From contig NC_084591.1 of assembly GCF_033807715.1 (NCBI RefSeq), positions 30,840,590 through 30,904,589 on the forward strand: a stretch of DNA of 64,000 nt. Direction: 5' to 3'. This document shows, in pieces, positions 29,245 to 42,373 of the stretch. Numbering within the stretch: position 1 is the stretch's first letter; each line of letters opens with the position of its first letter. The notes beneath the pieces were generated by a model. It did no database searches and had not been told where the DNA came from. It worked only from the letters and a program-made list of their open reading frames with translations. A program made the position numbers and the translations under genes. Origin of the DNA: Cololabis saira (lineage: Eukaryota; Chordata; Actinopteri; Beloniformes; Belonidae).

Positions 29245-30171
29245 ACAGGGTTCCTACACATTTTTCAAGGTCAAATTCAAGCACTTTTCAAGCACTTTCA
29301 AGGGTCATTTTCAAAATCTTCAAGCACCTTATCGCTGGGGTAATTTTTTTTCAATCACAATTATGTACATTGTATCATGCTGTAAACATCTAGTTATGTT
29401 TCATCTTTCACCAGGCCTGCTCTCAGTAGCCAGTGGACAATAATATGACAATAAGATGTGCAATAATATAAGATGTGCAATATCTGCCAGTCTACCTCAC
29501 AACACTCCACCTGCTTTTTCTGCACCGTTTCTTCTTTCAACCAACTGTATATACTGTTCATATTCTGTGATTATACATATTTTATATGTATTTTTTATTT
29601 CTGACTTTTCAGTCTTTTTACAACCTCCCCTGCATGTGTGTGCTAAGTTACTGCTGACAACAAAAATAAGTTTCCCCACTGAGGGAGAAAATAAAGGATA
29701 TCTTATCTTATCTTACTGATTTTATTTCTCCTTGTAATAACTAAACCATACAGTCTGATCCCAATTTTATGAAGGACACAGAGTTATAATTTCAAGCACT
29801 TTCAAGCACTTAAACTAAAATTCAAGCACTTTTCAGGCCTTTTCAAGGGTCATTTTCAAAATCTTCAACCACCTTATCGCTGGGGTAAAATATCTACAGG
29901 AATATATATACTCATAATTATTTTTTCCACTTTTTTTAATCACAATTATGTACATTGTATCGTGCTGCAAACACCATCGTTATGTTTCATCTTACTGATT
30001 TTATTTCTCCTTGTAATAACTAAACTATACAGTCTGATCCCAATTTTGTGAAAGACACAGAGTTATAATTTCAAGCACTTAAACTAAAATTCAAGCACTT
30101 TTCAGGCCTTGAAAACACAACATTGAAATTCAAGCACTTTCAGTGATCCCCAGCCCCCGTAGGAACCCTGT
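29245..30171. mobile_element. DNA transposon with inverted ACAGGGTTCCTAC ends and internal duplication
   Basis: The left end ACAGGGTTCCTAC is mirrored at the right end (GTAGGAACCCTGT). The body repeats TTCAAGCACTT many times. A block of about 280 bp (starting TTACTGATTTTATTTCTCC) occurs twice, at about 29713 and 29992. Between the copies, 29436-29712 looks like an inserted retroelement tail ending ...GGATATCTTATCTTATCTTA. I see no 8-bp target duplication. Confidence 0.6.
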
Positions 30172-30619
30172 CCATCACATATAATACATGCATGTATCGC
30201 CTTTATCTCGTCTGAGCTCAAACGCAGTCGTCAATGACATTATCTCTGCTGGCCATGATAAGTGTCAAACTTAACCCGTCCCAGTCACGTCCAAGCCTCA
30301 GGAATAAAGACAGATATGCGGCTAAAACAGGGCTAGCCTTAGCCACCTGTGCTGGGAGAACCACAAAGTTACCACAAGTCCACTCACTCGCAAATTGCAG
30401 TCAAAGAGTGGGAGAAAAATGTGCATGAGACTGAGAATGCCCGGTGTGTTGCTGCTCAGACAGATGTGTCACAGCCAGCCCAGCCGGGCTGGTAACCAGG
30501 ATAATTCAAGGAAAACTATTCACTTTCTCTATAAACCTCAGCCAACATGTATGTAAGACCTTCTGTCCCCCGTTTCCCTGCAAACGAATGAGGTTAAACA
30601 ATAATAATAAGTACGTTAC

Positions 30620-30800
30620 CCATCGAAAGACAATAATCCGGAGGATGTCAGCAGTCTCCGTGCCGTTAGCGCTGATGACAGATCACCTATTAGCACTTTT
30701 AGCTTAGCGCTTAGCACCGCCGAGCCGCCGCAAAGCATTGTGGGAAGAAAAAGACAAGCGATCCACCAACAGCTTGATACCAATACTGCGCATGCGTGTA
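30620..30800 (-). promoter_or_regulatory. Candidate man2a2 promoter and non-coding first exon
   Basis: This short GC-richer stretch contains GCATTGTGGGAAG (ZNF143/THAP11-like) near 30736 and TGCGCATGCG (NRF1-like palindrome) near 30786. On the minus strand a possible first-exon donor (GATGG|gtaacg) ends at 30620. It lies 2.7 kb upstream of the man2a2 start codon. Transcript data are needed; it could instead be unrelated CpG sequence. Confidence 0.4.
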
Positions 30801-30881
30801 AGCAGCAGGCTCAGATTTTAAGGGTTATTAAAATAATATATAAAATATATAAAATTAGTGATTTGATTTGATTTTTATAAT

Positions 30882-30883
<2 letters not shown>

Positions 30884-30935
<52 letters not shown>

Positions 30936-31312
30936 TGGCTTAGTGGTTAGCACTGTTGCCTCACAGCAAGAAGGTCCCTGGTTCAACTCCCAGGCCCGGC
31001 AGGGGCCTTTCTGTGTGGAGTTTGCATGTTCTCCCCGTGCTTGCGTGGGTTCTCTCCGGTAATCCGGCTTCCTCCCACAGTCCAAAAACATGCATATTAG
31101 GTTAATTGGTGATTCTAAATTGCCCGTAGGTGTGAGCGTGAGTGTGGTTGTGAGCATGGTTTGTGTTTATATGTGGCCCTGTGATGGACTGGTGATCTGT
31201 CCAGGTGAACCCCTGCCTCTCACCTGAAAATAGCTGGGATAGGCTCCAGCAGACCCCCGTGACCCCGCAAGGGATAAAGCGGGTATAGATAATGGATGGA
31301 TGGATGGATTAG
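30884..31312 (+). mobile_element. SINE-like retroelement with 50-T leader and GGAT tail
   Basis: A run of 50 T (30884-30933) precedes a tRNA-like head with an A box (TGGCTTAGTGG) and B box-like GGTTCAACTCC. Then comes the very common fish body CATGTTCTCCCCGTGCTTGC and a tail of GGATGGATGGAT. Non-coding. Confidence 0.75.
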
Positions 31313-31369
31313 ATTTTTTTAAGGATGAAGGTAACATGTAGACTGCACCTTTATTTTTAATTTTTTTTA

Positions 31370-31655
31370 TTTCTTGAGGAAATGTTGTTATCCCCATGGA
31401 GGCAATTTGTTTTACTGTCAGTCTTTTCTCTTACTTCTTGCTTTCATTTCATTACTTTAATTAATCTTTTTGAGGGTAGGCAAATAATAAGCTTTGCTTC
31501 AGCCTACACCTTTTTCGGTCTAGATGGTATTTGTATATTGGACATTTTTTGTAATGTTTTCTTTGAACAGTGTATTAGTTTTCTTGTTGTCATTTTTATT
31601 CTTTTTTTTTAGTGATGTCATGACCGAAATAAACTAAACTAAACTAAAAAAAAAA
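31370..31655 (+). mobile_element. LINE 3' end fragment
   Basis: The sequence GCTTCAGCCTACACCTTTTT, then a T-rich stretch and a terminal repeat of AAACT ending in an A-run, resembles the 3' UTR of a fish LINE, as does the fuller copy at 43.7-44.3 kb. No coding sequence is left. Confidence 0.55.
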
Positions 31656-31813
31656 AAAAGGGGGGGTTTGTAAATTGCTTTAGATTTGTGTTAACTCAGT
31701 TTGTCAAGATACGAGCTGTGACAACGGAACTGTTTCAGTAAACACATATATCTATTTATTTTTAATTTATTTATTTAGAATAGGGACAGCGCATAAACAT
31801 TTAAAAAAGTACA

Positions 31814-32183
31814 TACAGGACTGTCTCAGAAAATTAGAATATTGTGATAGTTCTTTATTTTCTGTAATGCAATTAAAAAAACAAAAATATCATACATTCT
31901 GGATTCATTACAAGTCAACTGAAATATTGCAAGCCTTTTATTATTTTAATATTGCTGATTATGGCTTAGAGTTTAAGATTTTAGATTCCCAGAATATTCT
32001 AATTTTTTGAGATAGGATATTTGAGTTTTCTTAAGCTGTAAGCCATGATCAGCAATATTAAAATAATAAAAGGCTTGCAATATTTCAGTTGATTTGTAAT
32101 GAATCCAGAATGTATGACATTTTTGTTTTTGTAATTGCATTACAGAAAATTACAATATTCTAATTTTCCGAGACAGTCCTGTA
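31814..32183. mobile_element. Mariner-type MITE with long inverted repeats
   Basis: TACAGGACTGTCTCAGAAAA at the left is mirrored at the right (...GAGACAGTCCTGTA). The arms pair over nearly the whole 370 bp, and TA dinucleotides bound both ends as for Tc1/mariner insertions. No transposase. Confidence 0.85.
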
Positions 32184-32189
32184 CATAAA

Positions 32190-32416
32190 TGTAAATATGG
32201 CAGATATAGCCATCAGGCTAATTTTCATCTGCAGTCCCTTGTCAGGTTGATGTCAACAGAGTAAAAGAAGAAGTCACAATTACAAGTGCACAGTACATAT
32301 AACATAGACCTAGAACTTACTCTACACAGTAACACACCTATATACATAAAATCAAATATACATAAAATGTTAAAATGATGGCTAAAAACAGGCAGTCTCT
32401 CTCTATCTCTCTCACT

Positions 32417-32501
<85 letters not shown>

Positions 32502-32830
32502 CATATCAGTGTTGACACTGTTGGTTCTCCAGGAGCCACTTCTTAACACTACTTTTGAGAATGAGTAGTAGGATGGGGACTCTCTAATTGATTGTGTCAC
32601 TGAATTCCACTGACGGGATGCGTTGAAGGAAAGACTCCCTGTCTCAATGCACTGATTCTAAATGGGCATGTGCAGTCACCCCTAGCTGCACCTCTAGTAA
32701 CCCTGGTTGAGGTAGATTTGAGTTTGACGAACCTAGATAGAGGAGGAGGAGCTAACCCGTGCATGATTTTAAAAACCAAGCAGAGATTTTTGTATTCAAT
32801 AAGATTTTCCCAGCTAAACAGATTATACTT
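32190..32830 (-). mobile_element. Antisense LINE C-terminal fragment with (CA)n
   Basis: The minus strand at 32597-32779 encodes MVFKIMHGLAPPPLSRFVKL, a signature of the C-terminal part of fish LINE ORF2. The frame is broken. A CA microsatellite (32418-32500) interrupts the adjacent 3' sequence. Confidence 0.65.
32418..32500. repeat. (CA)n microsatellite
   Basis: About 41 uninterrupted CA units. Confidence 0.97.
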
Positions 32831-34590
32831 TTTTTAAATATCCATATGATATTTCAAAGTATAGTCATGCAAAATACTATAGTAGTCATTTAGTTAAAAC
32901 ACTCATAATTATTAAACCTTAATCCAAAAAATGCTTTTAACACTTTGAGTTCTGCCAATATAATAAATAGATTATAAATATATAAAACGGTTACATTAGG
33001 GGGGTAGTGGTTGGTATTTAGATCAGGTCATAGCAAGTAACTCTTACAATTACTTGTTGCTATAAACAAAGCCCAGAATTCAAAAATGTGGCACTATTCA
33101 GTCAGATACCAAATTTGTTCAAAGTTGACCCAATCAGGCATAAAAATGTTTCCAAATTAATTTTTTAATGTTTAGAAAAAGCAAAAAAAGTATAAGGGAG
33201 ACTGAGGCGAGTGGAATGAGGCAACTTTTGAGTTTATTGCTGTAATGTTTGAGATAAATTGCTAAATAACTGCTAACAATGTAAAGATAACTCAAATATA
33301 AACATGCTCAGTTAGGTAATCTACCAGTCAATGGGACAAAAGGTTCACTATTTTGTCCTTTATACTGAGTGCTTGCAACAAATGCAGGTCTTTAAAAATT
33401 GATCGCAGGATGTGCTTTTATTGGGCTTTTTCAGAGGCATTCCTGTGACTGTTCTATCTGACCTCCAGACATAAAATCTGAGAGCAAAATTCAAACAAAG
33501 TGCAGGTGAACAACCCTTGACAAGCGGTAAATATAATGGTGAGTCCCATTGTTGGCCCATTCAGTAATCTTTTGTGTTTATTAGAACAGGAGATGAGCTA
33601 ACGCTTCAATAATAAATCAGTCGGGACATGCTGACATGACCAGATGGAGTTAATTTATTTTGAGTCCATTCCATGGAGACAGCTTACTTTAATGGGATCT
33701 ACAAAAACTATTAAAACATTTAAGAAGCAATGATTAAGGTGTATGACATAGTTATTAGGTTCGGCTCTCAAGAGTGTACCAGTGATGACAGCATAATCTC
33801 CCACCAAACACACTGGCGATATGGAACAAATGTTTGCACAGCTGCTTTTGAGTTTGAATGCTGGAAGTCTCTGCTGTGTCCCTGGCCGTGTCACCGAGCC
33901 TCATGGATCTCCCGCAGTTATCTCTTATGCGTGGGGTTTCACAGAAAGCCCTGCCCCTGGGAGACAAACACCCATTGTCCAGGCTGGATATTATTTTCAA
34001 TTAACAAAGCTCCCATGGTAATGTGAGAGTCCAAACAGGTATGGGATCTACCTGGCCTCCAAGGCAACAGACTCAAGAATAATAGTGCTTAACTTAACTA
34101 CAGAGTTTTCAGGGGGACTGATACAAAGAGTGGCATACAACCCCAACTTCAGTGGTTTTACTTATCTGTGCTACATAAGAGTACAGCTAGTTATAGATAG
34201 ATCCATCCAATCACTCAATAATTTTTGTATACATGCGTCAGTCCTGTTCAAGGGACAACAGATGAAAAATAGTCAGAAATATTAATTCATGTGCATTGTC
34301 CCTACCAAATAAATACCATTTTTTAAAAAAAGGTCTTAAACAGCTCATCCTAGCTGACACTATGTACTATGTCCTTTATAAAGCCTCACATAAAATACTT
34401 ACTCCAACTGAATGCATTAGAAATAATTTCTTATGCATCTTATTCTCTTTAATGTCTTACACAAGTATCTTAAAATAACCTTCCTTGTATGTGCAAACTG
34501 TAGAAAGCCAAGGGATGGATGTGTAACCAAATAAAGAAAGGAGGGATGATTTCGCTCCTTCATTCCTTTTATGGTCATGTCTGGTGGGAG
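32831..34590. other. man2a2-unc45a spacer, no gene seen
   Basis: AT-rich sequence between two divergent genes. Frames at 33.6-34.0 kb carry no known domain. In human the HDDC3 gene lies in this interval; no HD-domain sequence was recognised here. Confidence 0.45.
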
Positions 34591-34753
34591 GATAGGGGCG
34601 GGGCTTACGTGTCGACGTCATCGCCGTGCAGCGGATACCCGGAAGAGGGGCAGGATAACCAGCATGTTTGATGAAAGTTGTGTGAAAATAGTGATATTAA
34701 ACTGAAAATCCATCGTACTAAACCACTCCGAAATTGTATCGCAAACATTGAAG
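34591..34753 (+). promoter_or_regulatory. Likely unc45a promoter
   Basis: A GC box (GGGGCGGGGC, 34595-34604), a CRE-like GACGTCA near 34614-34620 and an ETS site (CCGGAAG, 34639-34645) lie 110-160 bp upstream of the start codon. No TATA box is seen, as is usual for housekeeping genes. Confidence 0.6.
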
Positions 34754-37700
34754 ATGTGTGAGAGTGCGAAAGAAAAGGTAAGGGAATAATAGCATTTTCT
34801 AGAAGCTCTTCTTCCTAATCCTTGAAGTCCGTTGCTCACCTTTCCTCCTGAATTTAGGACCATTTGGCCCTAAAGGAAAAGGGAAACACCTGCTTCAAGG
34901 CAGGAGACGTGCAGGGCGCTCTGTGCAGCTACACCAAAGCCCTGAAGCTGACAGACAGCCCGGCAGACCATGCAGTTCTGTACCGTAACCGCTCTGCCTG
35001 CTACCTGAAGCTGGAGGACTACAGCAAAGCTGAGGCTGATGCCTCCAGAGGTTGGTCTGTCTGTGTTGCATTATTCACCAAAACACGGAATAAGATACCA
35101 TCTATATTGATAATAATAATCACACATGTGTAATTTTGAATTGCTGAGACCACGCTTCAGTTACCTGCTGTACAGGCTGTCCAATACTTTTTATGGTCAC
35201 TTGCAAATGTTCATATCAGGGGCTGTACATCATGCAAACTAGATCCCCGAATTTGGATGGTTGCCACAAAGCATGAACATTAAGAAAAAATATAGAAATA
35301 AACTGATCAGATTAAATCATAAACTAAAGATTGCAACATTTTAGGTAGAATAAGAATTGGGTTACTAATTGATCGTGAGACAACACTTTGGATTCCTTTG
35401 CTGTCTATGCTCAAGCTGAAAAAATTGCACTTCTTCCTCTTCTTCTTCTTCTTTTGCTTTCGGCTTTTCCCTTCAGGGGTCGCCACAGCGAATCAGTTGC
35501 CTCCATCTGAGCCTGTCTTCTGCATCCTCTTCTCTTACCCCAAATACCTTCATGTCCTCTTTCACTACATTTATAAACCTCCTCTTTGGTTTTCCTCTGA
35601 GCCTCCTGCTTGGCAGTTCATAACTCAGCATCGTTCTACCGATATATTCACTATCTCTCCTCTGGACATGTCCAAACCATCTCAGTCTGGCCTCCCTGAC
35701 TTTATCTCCAAAGCCTCTAACATGTGCTGTCCCTCTGATGTACTCACTGAAAAATTTTCACAATCTGTATTATTATTAAGCATCAAACAATAGTTGAACC
35801 ACCACACTAATGAACTACAAATCATTCACTCTTGTATCTCAAGTGTTTATTGGTTTACATGTGTCAATCTGGGACAGATATGAAACACGTAGACCAGTGA
35901 ATGCTTGGATACAAGCGCTGATCTTCATGATGAGGAGCAACCAGAATACACAAATGCAATTGTCCCAATGCCTGTTTTATTTCAAATAGAACAATGGACT
36001 CTATTTAAGCGTAGGCAACAGCGAGTTAACGCTGAGTTATGGTTCACTTACTGAACACTGTTGTTTAGTGTACATTAACACAAGTAACTATGATACTCCA
36101 CAGAAATGATCCGTCAGCATGAGTTCTGTCAAATGTGTGCGCGTCTCTATTGCTACAGTGAATGTCGTCCCTTTCCTTTTTCAGCACTTGAAACTGACCC
36201 CGGCGATGTGAAAGCTAGGTTTCGGAGAGCCCAGGCCTTTCAGAAGCTTGGTAGGCTTGACCAGGCTTTTTTGGATGCTCAGAGGTGCGCTCAGTTGGAG
36301 CCCAAAAACAAAGCTTTCCAGGATCTGCTCAGACAGCTGGGAGCACAGATTCAGCAAAAGGTAAAGTGGCATTGACAAGGCCGTGGATTTTTTTTTTCCT
36401 ATTGTATTTGGAGCAGAATCTTCATGAAACTTTCACTCATCAAAGTTTTATTTTTTCCTCTCAACCCTTTAGTCACAACAACTAAACTCCACAGATGCTC
36501 GTGTGCAGCAGATGTTTTCCCTCCTCTTGGACGCTTCTTCCAAAGAGTGTGATCGACAGAAGGTTAGCAAGGTTCCTATGTCCAAACAAATATCACTCTT
36601 TCTTTCTTAATATATTTAGATTTTCTTCTTGCATATGTGAAAGGAAAATAAATCAAAAAGTTGTTTTTTTTTTAATAAAATTTTAAAATTCCCAACCCAT
36701 TTTCAGGCAGCTCAGAATCTAGTGGTATTATCTCGAGAAGAGGCAGGAGCCGAGCAAATCTTCCGCAACGATGGAGTGAAGCTCATTCAGAAGCTTCTTC
36801 AGTCAAAGCAGGAGGATGTCATCCTTTCTGCCCTCAGGACATTAGTAGGCTTGTGCACGGGACATCAGTCGAGAGTAAGTGCAACGGCTCACTCTAAAGT
36901 TAGCCAGTGTATCATCTTTAAAGTGGTGTTTTTATCGGAAACATTGTTAAGGTGGGCAGTGCATAGTAATAGTAGTCATAGTAATAGCCATATAACAAGT
37001 GTTATAAGTCTTGTTCACAGGTTATCATCAGATAAAATTCATATGTACAAAACATGATTTCAACACTTAAAATGGATGGGTTTGTTTGGATTTTTAATGC
37101 TGACATTTGCTGTTTTATTGCCAGACTATGGCTATAGTGAATGAGTTGGGAATGGACCAACTGTGCGCAGTAATGGGTTCAGGAGCCTCCACTGTGTCTC
37201 TGGCTGCCTGCCACCTGCTGCAGGTGATGTTTGAGGCTTTGACTGAGGGCATGAACAGAGACATTAAAGGCAAAGATGAAGCTATACTTCCTGGTGAGTT
37301 TGACACATTTGTTGTTTATATCTGAACTTTGGATGTTGAGATACAACATGCTTTTGTGTTTGTCAGCTGTTTGTTGATTATTTCTATGAATTTTGCACAG
37401 AGCCTTCCAAAGAGCTACGTTCAATGTTACGCCATCTTTTGGAAATGATACCAGCATCTAATGTGTCAGGCCCGGGCAGAGACAGCGCCATTAACCTTCT
37501 GGTCAAACAAGTGCCTCGAAAGTCCATGAAAACCTCTGACAACTCTCTCACCTTATGGGTGATAGACCAGGGTATGAAACACGTCTGCAAAGTCTATTGC
37601 TTTGATAGATGCAAAACAACGCCAGTACACATTTATTACTTTATTATGAGAAGAACATATGTTTTTAAGCCTGTTTTATACTGGTTGACTGTTGCTGGAT

Positions 37701-40700
37701 TAAATGAGTACTGTGTTTCCCCTACAGGACTGAAGAAAATCCTGCAGGTGGCTGGGACCGTTCCTGAGCTCTCACAGGGACCAACTCTCACTGACAACAC
37801 TCAAATGAGCTGCTCCGTTTTGCTTAACAAACTCTATGATGACCTGAAGAGTGAAAAAGAGAGGGAAAACTTTAACAAACTATGTGAAGAATATGTTCAG
37901 TGAGTTGATCACCAGCATTTTCTCTTTCTAGAAGTGATTGTCAAAATAAAAGTCATTATCAACAGCTTTAAAAAAATATGTTGCATGAATAATTCTGATC
38001 TTTTTTTTTTTTTTTTTTGCATAGACAACACTTCAACCAGCATGGGTTAGATGGCAAGTTGCATGCCATCCAGACAGTGTCGGTGCTCCTTCAAGGGCCC
38101 AGCGAAGTGGGTAACAGAACTCTGGAAATGTCAGGAATGATGGATGCAGTAATTTCTCTCTGTGCCTCCGAAGATGTAACTCACCAGCAGGTTGCAGTGG
38201 AGGCTCTTATACATGCTGCAGGCAAAGCCAAGAGAGCCTCCTTCATCACAGCCAACGGTGTCGCTCTTCTGAAGGACCTTTACAAGAAAAGCGAGAATGA
38301 CAGGATACGTGTGAGAGCCCTTGTGGTAAGTGTCTCAAGTAGCTGGAGAAAATTACATTTTTAAATATAGTCTGAGTAAAGTAAACATTTAATTTAATTC
38401 TGAGTTTGTCACAAAAGATTTGTAATCAACGGTTCAAATTAAAACAGGCATGAAGTATGTGAAAGCTAGCTTTCAAAATCACAAAAAAATGAGGATGTTT
38501 GTTGACAGATCTCATAGCAGCTTAAATGAAAGGTAAACTGAGCAGTTATTTTTAACAGAACCAAAGCTCTTGGATGTGAAATCCCAGACATGAATTATTT
38601 TGGTCATCTCACAGCTGTCAAATAAGTTTACAACATCATTACATTTTCAAACTTAAACTTTAACAGCGAGGCAAATTTGAAATATTTCAGTGCCAGTGTC
38701 TTAATGACCTTTCCCTGATCTCAGAGCAGCCCTAAAACTCCTGGATAGAAAATTGATTGAAATGCAACAATCTAACTCCATAATCCTGTCCATCTTCATT
38801 CTCAGTCTCTTAATGTCTTTTAGGCAGCTGTTGTGTAACACATATCCATGTAAATCTTTTTATATCCCTTAGTCTGAATCTACGTGAAACTTACAATTTT
38901 ATGTGTGCTATAATGGCAGGGTTTGTGCAAGCTCGGATCAGCAGGAGGGACAGATTTCAGCATGAAGCAGTTTGCAGAGGGATCTACACTCAAGCTTGCC
39001 AAGCAATGCAGGAAGTATGTACCTTATATTAAATCTGGAATATGTGAAGAGATGTGTTACTCTATTTTTAAACGATCTAACTGAAAAAAAAAAAAAAAAA
39101 CAGTTAAACCTTGATTTCATGGCCTGAATATTTAAGTTAGCCTCTTTCTCTCATAGGTGGCTGTGTAATGAGTCTCTTCCCCCAACCTCCCGTCGCTGGT
39201 CTGTGGAAGGTCTCGCCTACCTCACCTTTGATGCTGATGTGAAGGAAGACATGGTGGAAGACAAGAATGCTCTCTTGGCCATGTTTGAATTAGCAAAGGT
39301 TCCAATATTCATTTTATTTATAGAATATATATTTTTTGTGTTTTAGACACAACAACAAAACAAAAAAAACAATTAATAAGCTGGATTCACGACAGATGGT
39401 CTTATTATTTTATATATTTTTAATGCAGTCAGAAGACAAGACTGTGCTCTTCGCTGTGGGCTCAACGTTAGTGAACTGCACAAACAGCTATGATGTGGAG
39501 AAACCAGATCCTCAAATGGTGGAGCTGGCCAAGTATGCAAAGCAGCATGTGCCCGAGGAACATCCAAAGGTACCTTTTTTTTTCTTTTTTTTTTTCTTTG
39601 TTTTTCCTGTCACATAATGTATCTTTAATACAACCCAAACTTTTTCCTATGTCTGTAGGTTTTTTTTCTTTATAAAGTGAATATTTTCCTTTTTATATGT
39701 CAGGATGCATCTTCTTATGTGGAGAAAAGGCTGGTTAAGCTCCTGGAAGCTGGTGTGGTGTCTGCATTGGTGTGTATGGTCAAACAAGAGAGTCCTGCCC
39801 TTACTGAGGCTTGTAAAGAATGTATTGCCAGGTAAATTACAATAAGATAGGTGTTTTACACAGCGTATTATTCCTGTGGATTTTTGCTTAATACACTTTG
39901 TCATGGCAGAGTTTTTTTGGCTGTGGTGGAGCGGCAGGAAGACAGAGGCACAGTTGTGGCCCAGGGTGGAGGAAAGGTAGAACACCATGAAATATGCAGA
40001 CCTTTTCATGCCCACTGATCTACAGTCCTTGTTTCGGGCGGATTAATAATTGATGTTTTGTATTTCACATCTGCAGGCTCTCATCCCGCTTGCAACTGAC
40101 AACACAGATGTAGGAAAAGTCAAAGCTGCACAAGCACTGGCAAAAATAGCCATTACATCTAACCCAGAGATTGCCTTTCCAGGAGAGAGGGTAAACATAC
40201 AGCCAGTAACACAAAGCACTTTAGTCATAAAATCAACTTGAAACCTTTTCTTTTTTTCACTTTGTTTAACCTCTCCTAACATTGTGTTGGCAGATTTATG
40301 AAGTGGTCCGCCCGCTTCTGAACCTTTTAAGTCTTGAGTGCACCTTGCTTCAAAATTTTGAGGCACTCATGGCTCTCACCAACCTCTCCGGCATCAGCGA
40401 AAGACTCAGGTTGGCCACTAGAGGGAACCCTTTACCAAGAAATACACAGACACTAGTCATGTTTTTTGTTTTTTGCTTTTTAAATATTTAATTTAAAGAT
40501 TTCAAGCTCAACTCAATATTTTTTACAATACTGTCAAAATATTACAAATAAAACATTTTCTTCATTTTTTAGGGCAGTGACAAATGAATAGTCCTCATTA
40601 GAACTCAATTATTGTATCAATTCAAATAATACCCTGCCCAGCCATGTAGCATATTTTCAAATGATATTGCTGTCTCAGTTGTGTGATCGTACAAGGCACA

Positions 40701-41604
40701 CCTGGTTTCTTCTTCTTCTTCTGGTTATGATTATGATTATTATTATGTTTTACACAGTTACATATTGGCACTTAAATTGTCTTGGTTTAAAGTCTGATAG
40801 TGTGACTTTCTTGAAATGCATCTTGTGTTTTAATGATCATAGTGCTTTTGAGTTTTTGAATTTAATAAGTATTTTTCTTCCTCAGACAAAAGATAATAAA
40901 AGAAAAAGCAGTATCAAAGATTGAAGGTTACATGTTTGAGGAACATGAGCTGGTTAGAGCTGCTGCCACAGAGTGCATGTGTAATTTGGTTTTAAGTAAA
41001 GAGGTAAGTCACATGTTATTAACCAAATAATTTGTGATACATGTCTGAAGAAACATTGTACTAACAGCAGTGTGTCCTCAGGTGCAGGAGCTGTACTTGG
41101 CCACAGGGAATGATCGTCTGAAGCTGCTTGTGCTTTACAGCGGTGAAGAGGATGACAGGCTCAGGAAAGCTGCAGCAGGAACTTTGGCCATGCTGACAGC
41201 TGAGCAGCCTGAGCTCTGCTCCCGCATCCCTGGAACTGTAAGAAAACCCCTTCAGCAACATTTTCAAGAACATCATTCACTCAGGTTTACCTCACATTAC
41301 CCCTGTTTGCCTTTTTTCTTAGACAACCCACTGGCTAGAGATAGTGCAGGCTCTGCTGCTGAGTGAAATTCCTGACCTACGTCATCGCGGAGTGGTAATC
41401 GTTCAGAACATGATGCAGGCAGAGAAAAGCTTGGCTGAGGCACTAATGGAGAGTGAAGCCTTGGAGATTCTCTCTGTCCTTGCAAAGGGGGGAGGGGGCA
41501 TACCAGAGCCAGTCTCCAAAGTTGCACAGAACTGCCTTGACCAAGCAGTGGAGTATGGTGTCATCAGAGGCAGGGATGGGAAGGAAACAGGAACTGAGCC
41601 CTGA
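34754..41604 (+). CDS. unc45a: UNC-45 myosin chaperone A, 19 exons, complete
   Basis: Cytosolic co-chaperone that folds the myosin motor domain and binds Hsp90. Exons: 34754-34777, 34858-35050, 36185-36360, 36473-36562, 36707-36874, 37125-37293, 37401-37571, 37728-37899, 38025-38325, 38920-39014, 39157-39298, 39429-39569, 39704-39831, 39910-39976, 40077-40190, 40294-40409, 40886-41003, 41082-41237, 41323-41604. Total 2,823 nt, 940 aa (human 944). Three TPR repeats fill roughly residues 10-115 ([42 protein letters not shown]). The central region and UCS armadillo domain follow, with near-identical blocks such as [20 protein letters not shown] and [16 protein letters not shown]. The start is MCESAKEK. 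The strong match to human UNC45A and the neighbourhood favour unc45a over muscle unc45b. Intron 2 holds a LINE fragment. Confidence 0.96.
35425..35765 (-). mobile_element. Antisense LINE C-terminal fragment in unc45a intron 2
   Basis: Read on the minus strand, the segment resembles the last part of a fish LINE ORF2 ([19 protein letters not shown], then GKPKRR and REKPKA) with small breaks. The plus strand shows the common TTCCCTTCAGGGGTCGCCAC block. Confidence 0.65.
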
Positions 41605-42180
41605 CACCACAGATGCACTATGTCGATGCGTCTCCAGGCAGTTTTAGCTACTTGGAGAATTATTTTGAATAGTAAAGTCATTTAATTTTTGTCACAAATG
41701 GGTTTCTGGATTTCTCAAGAGTCTTTTTTTTTTTTTTTTTAAGTAAAAATGATCAAGTAATTGAATGAAATGAGATATCAAATGAAAACCAGAACACACG
41801 TAAGTATTTTGTCAGCTCAAACGAGCTTTGATTCCTGTCACAATGAAACAAGTGCGAATTCCACTTGTGGACCAATAAGGCTTTTCTAAATTGTATTTCT
41901 TTTGCTAAAGATGGCTATTTTCTCATTTTCCAAATATGTTATTTTATTGTTATCCCACAGCTATATTGTTTGTAATTACACTTTGTTTAACGCACTACTT
42001 AACTCGTCATTTTCCATTGTTTTAAAACGTAAACATTGTGTGCTTTTGGTTTGTTTGCTTTTTGGAATGTTTCTCTTTTCAATAATATTGTCATTTCATC
42101 ACATTCCTGGTATATTAAATGTATACATTTCTGTGTTTTAGCATTTGAACTCAGCACAAACGAAATAAATAAAAAAGAAA
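41605..42180 (+). other. unc45a 3' UTR
   Basis: The stretch runs from the unc45a stop codon to a cluster of AATAAA hexamers at about 42163-42186. No other gene is visible before the rccd1 promoter. Confidence 0.5.
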
Positions 42181-42239
42181 TAAATAAAAAACGCGTGTAA
42201 GTGAATTTATTGACCCATTTGTTTTATTTTGCAGATCGG

Positions 42240-42373
42240 GTTCATTCATTGGCCACCATGCCGTTGTCAACACAACAGCGCATGCGCAACACTTCCTAGT
42301 TGCGTTATTAGCACAAACGGTGCAGGAGTGTTTCTGTGACAAACTGAAAGTAACGGAGGCACAATTTGATTAA
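42240..42373 (+). promoter_or_regulatory. Likely rccd1 promoter
   Basis: A perfect NRF1 palindrome GCGCATGCGC (42278-42287), an inverted CCAAT box (ATTGG near 42249) and an ETS-like CTTCCT just downstream lie within 130 bp of the start codon. No TATA box. Confidence 0.55.

Noticed and set aside
30884..32500. Regular repeats that might suggest a CRISPR-like array
   Set aside because: Simple repeats and MITEs of a vertebrate genome; no repeat-spacer structure.
33730..34026. Frames in the man2a2-unc45a spacer as a possible hddc3
   Set aside because: No HD-domain histidine/aspartate motif is visible.
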